Below, one piece after another: positions 4,924 through 5,455 of a DNA stretch of 5,455 bases. The DNA is from Methanomicrobiales archaeon. Lineage in GTDB: Archaea > Halobacteriota > Methanomicrobia > Methanomicrobiales > JACTUA01. Positions within the stretch are counted from its first letter, which is position 1. Each line of letters opens with the position of its first letter. Location: NCBI GenBank assembly GCA_028679035.1, contig JAJRCL010000086.1, forward strand, positions 1 to 5,455. Reading direction: 5' to 3'. A model generated the notes under the pieces. The model was given only the letters and a program-made list of their open reading frames with translations, searched no databases and was not told where the DNA came from. Position numbers and translations under genes: made by a program.

Positions 4924-5455
4924 TCTCGATTGTCATTCCCCTTTTCAATGAACAGGAGAATGTCCTCCGGTATCCGGAGACGCTGTTTCCGATCACCGAT
5001 GCCATCGGCAAAAAATTCGGGGAACCCATCGAATACGTGATGGTCGACGATGGGAGCAGCGATGATACGCTTGCCCAGCTGCAGGCACTTGCACGGAAAC
5101 GGGGAGATGTGCGGGTCGTCGCCCACGAAAAGAACCGGGGGATGGGTGCTGCGTTCCGGACCGGGATCGCTGCAAGCCGTGGGGAGATCATCGTCACCAT
5201 GGATGCGGATCTTACCTATCGTCCCGAAGAAGTGGAAAAACTTCTTACCTGTTATTACGCGACCGGTGCTGACTGCGTGTACGGGTCGCCCTACTGCCGC
5301 GGAGGGGAGGTGGAGAACCTCTCCTATATCCGCCTGCTTCCGTCCCTCGGTGTCAACGTCCTCTACCGGGCCGTTCTCTGGCAGAATATATCCTGTGTAA
5401 CCTCAATCATCCGTGCCTACCGGGCATCCTCGGTACGGAGTATAACTATCGAGAA
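4920..5455 (+). CDS. GT2 polyprenyl-phosphate sugar synthase, dolichyl-phosphate mannose synthase-like (cut by right edge)
   Basis: The frame is open from a GTG at 4920 to the window end, giving 178 codons plus two bases of a GT-A fold family 2 glycosyltransferase. The motifs appear in order: VIPLFNEQENV (5-15), the nucleotide-binding VDDGSSDDT (42-50), KNRGMGAAFRTG (71-82), the metal-binding DAD in MDADLTYRPEE (94-104), GSPYCRGG (122-129) and IRAYR (164-168). This order is that of dolichyl-phosphate mannose or glucose synthases, which load a sugar from GDP or UDP onto dolichyl phosphate at the cytoplasmic face. It overlaps the flippase-like gene by 4 bases (GTGA). Any C-terminal membrane helices lie outside the window. 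The likely role is to supply lipid-linked sugar to GT-C enzymes such as the two encoded on the minus strand. Sugar identity cannot be read from the sequence. Confidence 0.92.
   Translation, partial: MISIVIPLFNEQENVLRYPETLFPITDAIGKKFGEPIEYVMVDDGSSDDTLAQLQALARKRGDVRVVAHEKNRGMGAAFRTGIAASRGEIIVTMDADLTYRPEEVEKLLTCYYATGADCVYGSPYCRGGEVENLSYIRLLPSLGVNVLYRAVLWQNISCVTSIIRAYRASSVRSITIE

Overview
The window looks like a surface-glycan or glycoprotein assembly locus from a methanogenic euryarchaeon. My best guess, from gene style and memory alone, is Methanomicrobiales of the Methanoregula/Methanosphaerula type. The grounds are moderately GC-rich DNA, archaeal GGAGG/AGGTG ribosome binding sites, promoter-distal genes joined by 4-base ATGA/GTGA overlaps, A/T-rich TATA-like boxes just upstream of nearly leaderless first genes, and a GT2 plus AglD-type membrane protein pair as in archaeal N-glycosylation. 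No rRNA, tRNA, CRISPR, insertion sequence or attachment site is visible. The host is an inference and no database was searched.

Layout. Positions 1-345 (minus) are the N-terminal 115 codons of a GT-C, PMT/ArnT-like membrane glycosyltransferase that runs off the left edge. Positions 346-468 are a short intergenic gap with two abutting perfect hairpins. Positions 469-1803 (minus) are a 444-residue polytopic membrane protein of the GT87/DUF2029 type. Positions 1804-1935 are a divergent promoter region with a TATA-like box for each direction and repeated CCTGCC hexamers. Reading right from 1936 is a compact four-gene operon: two tandem paralogous extended-SDR nucleotide-sugar enzymes (1936-2931 and 2928-3914), an AglD-C-terminus-like flippase-fold membrane protein (3940-4923, GTG start), and a GT2 polyprenyl-phosphate sugar synthase (4920 to beyond the right edge, GTG start).

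How the parts may work together (inference). The SDR pair would make or remodel a nucleotide sugar. The GT2 enzyme would move a sugar from its nucleotide to dolichyl phosphate on the cytoplasmic face, assisted by the multi-pass partner encoded immediately before it. The two GT-C-fold enzymes on the opposite strand would use lipid-linked sugars on the outer face of the membrane to extend a glycan on a protein or lipid. The most interesting points are the split, translationally coupled AglD-like pair, and the SDR pair, which differs at the catalytic triad (Thr-Ser-Asp versus Thr-Asp-Glu) despite being about half identical.
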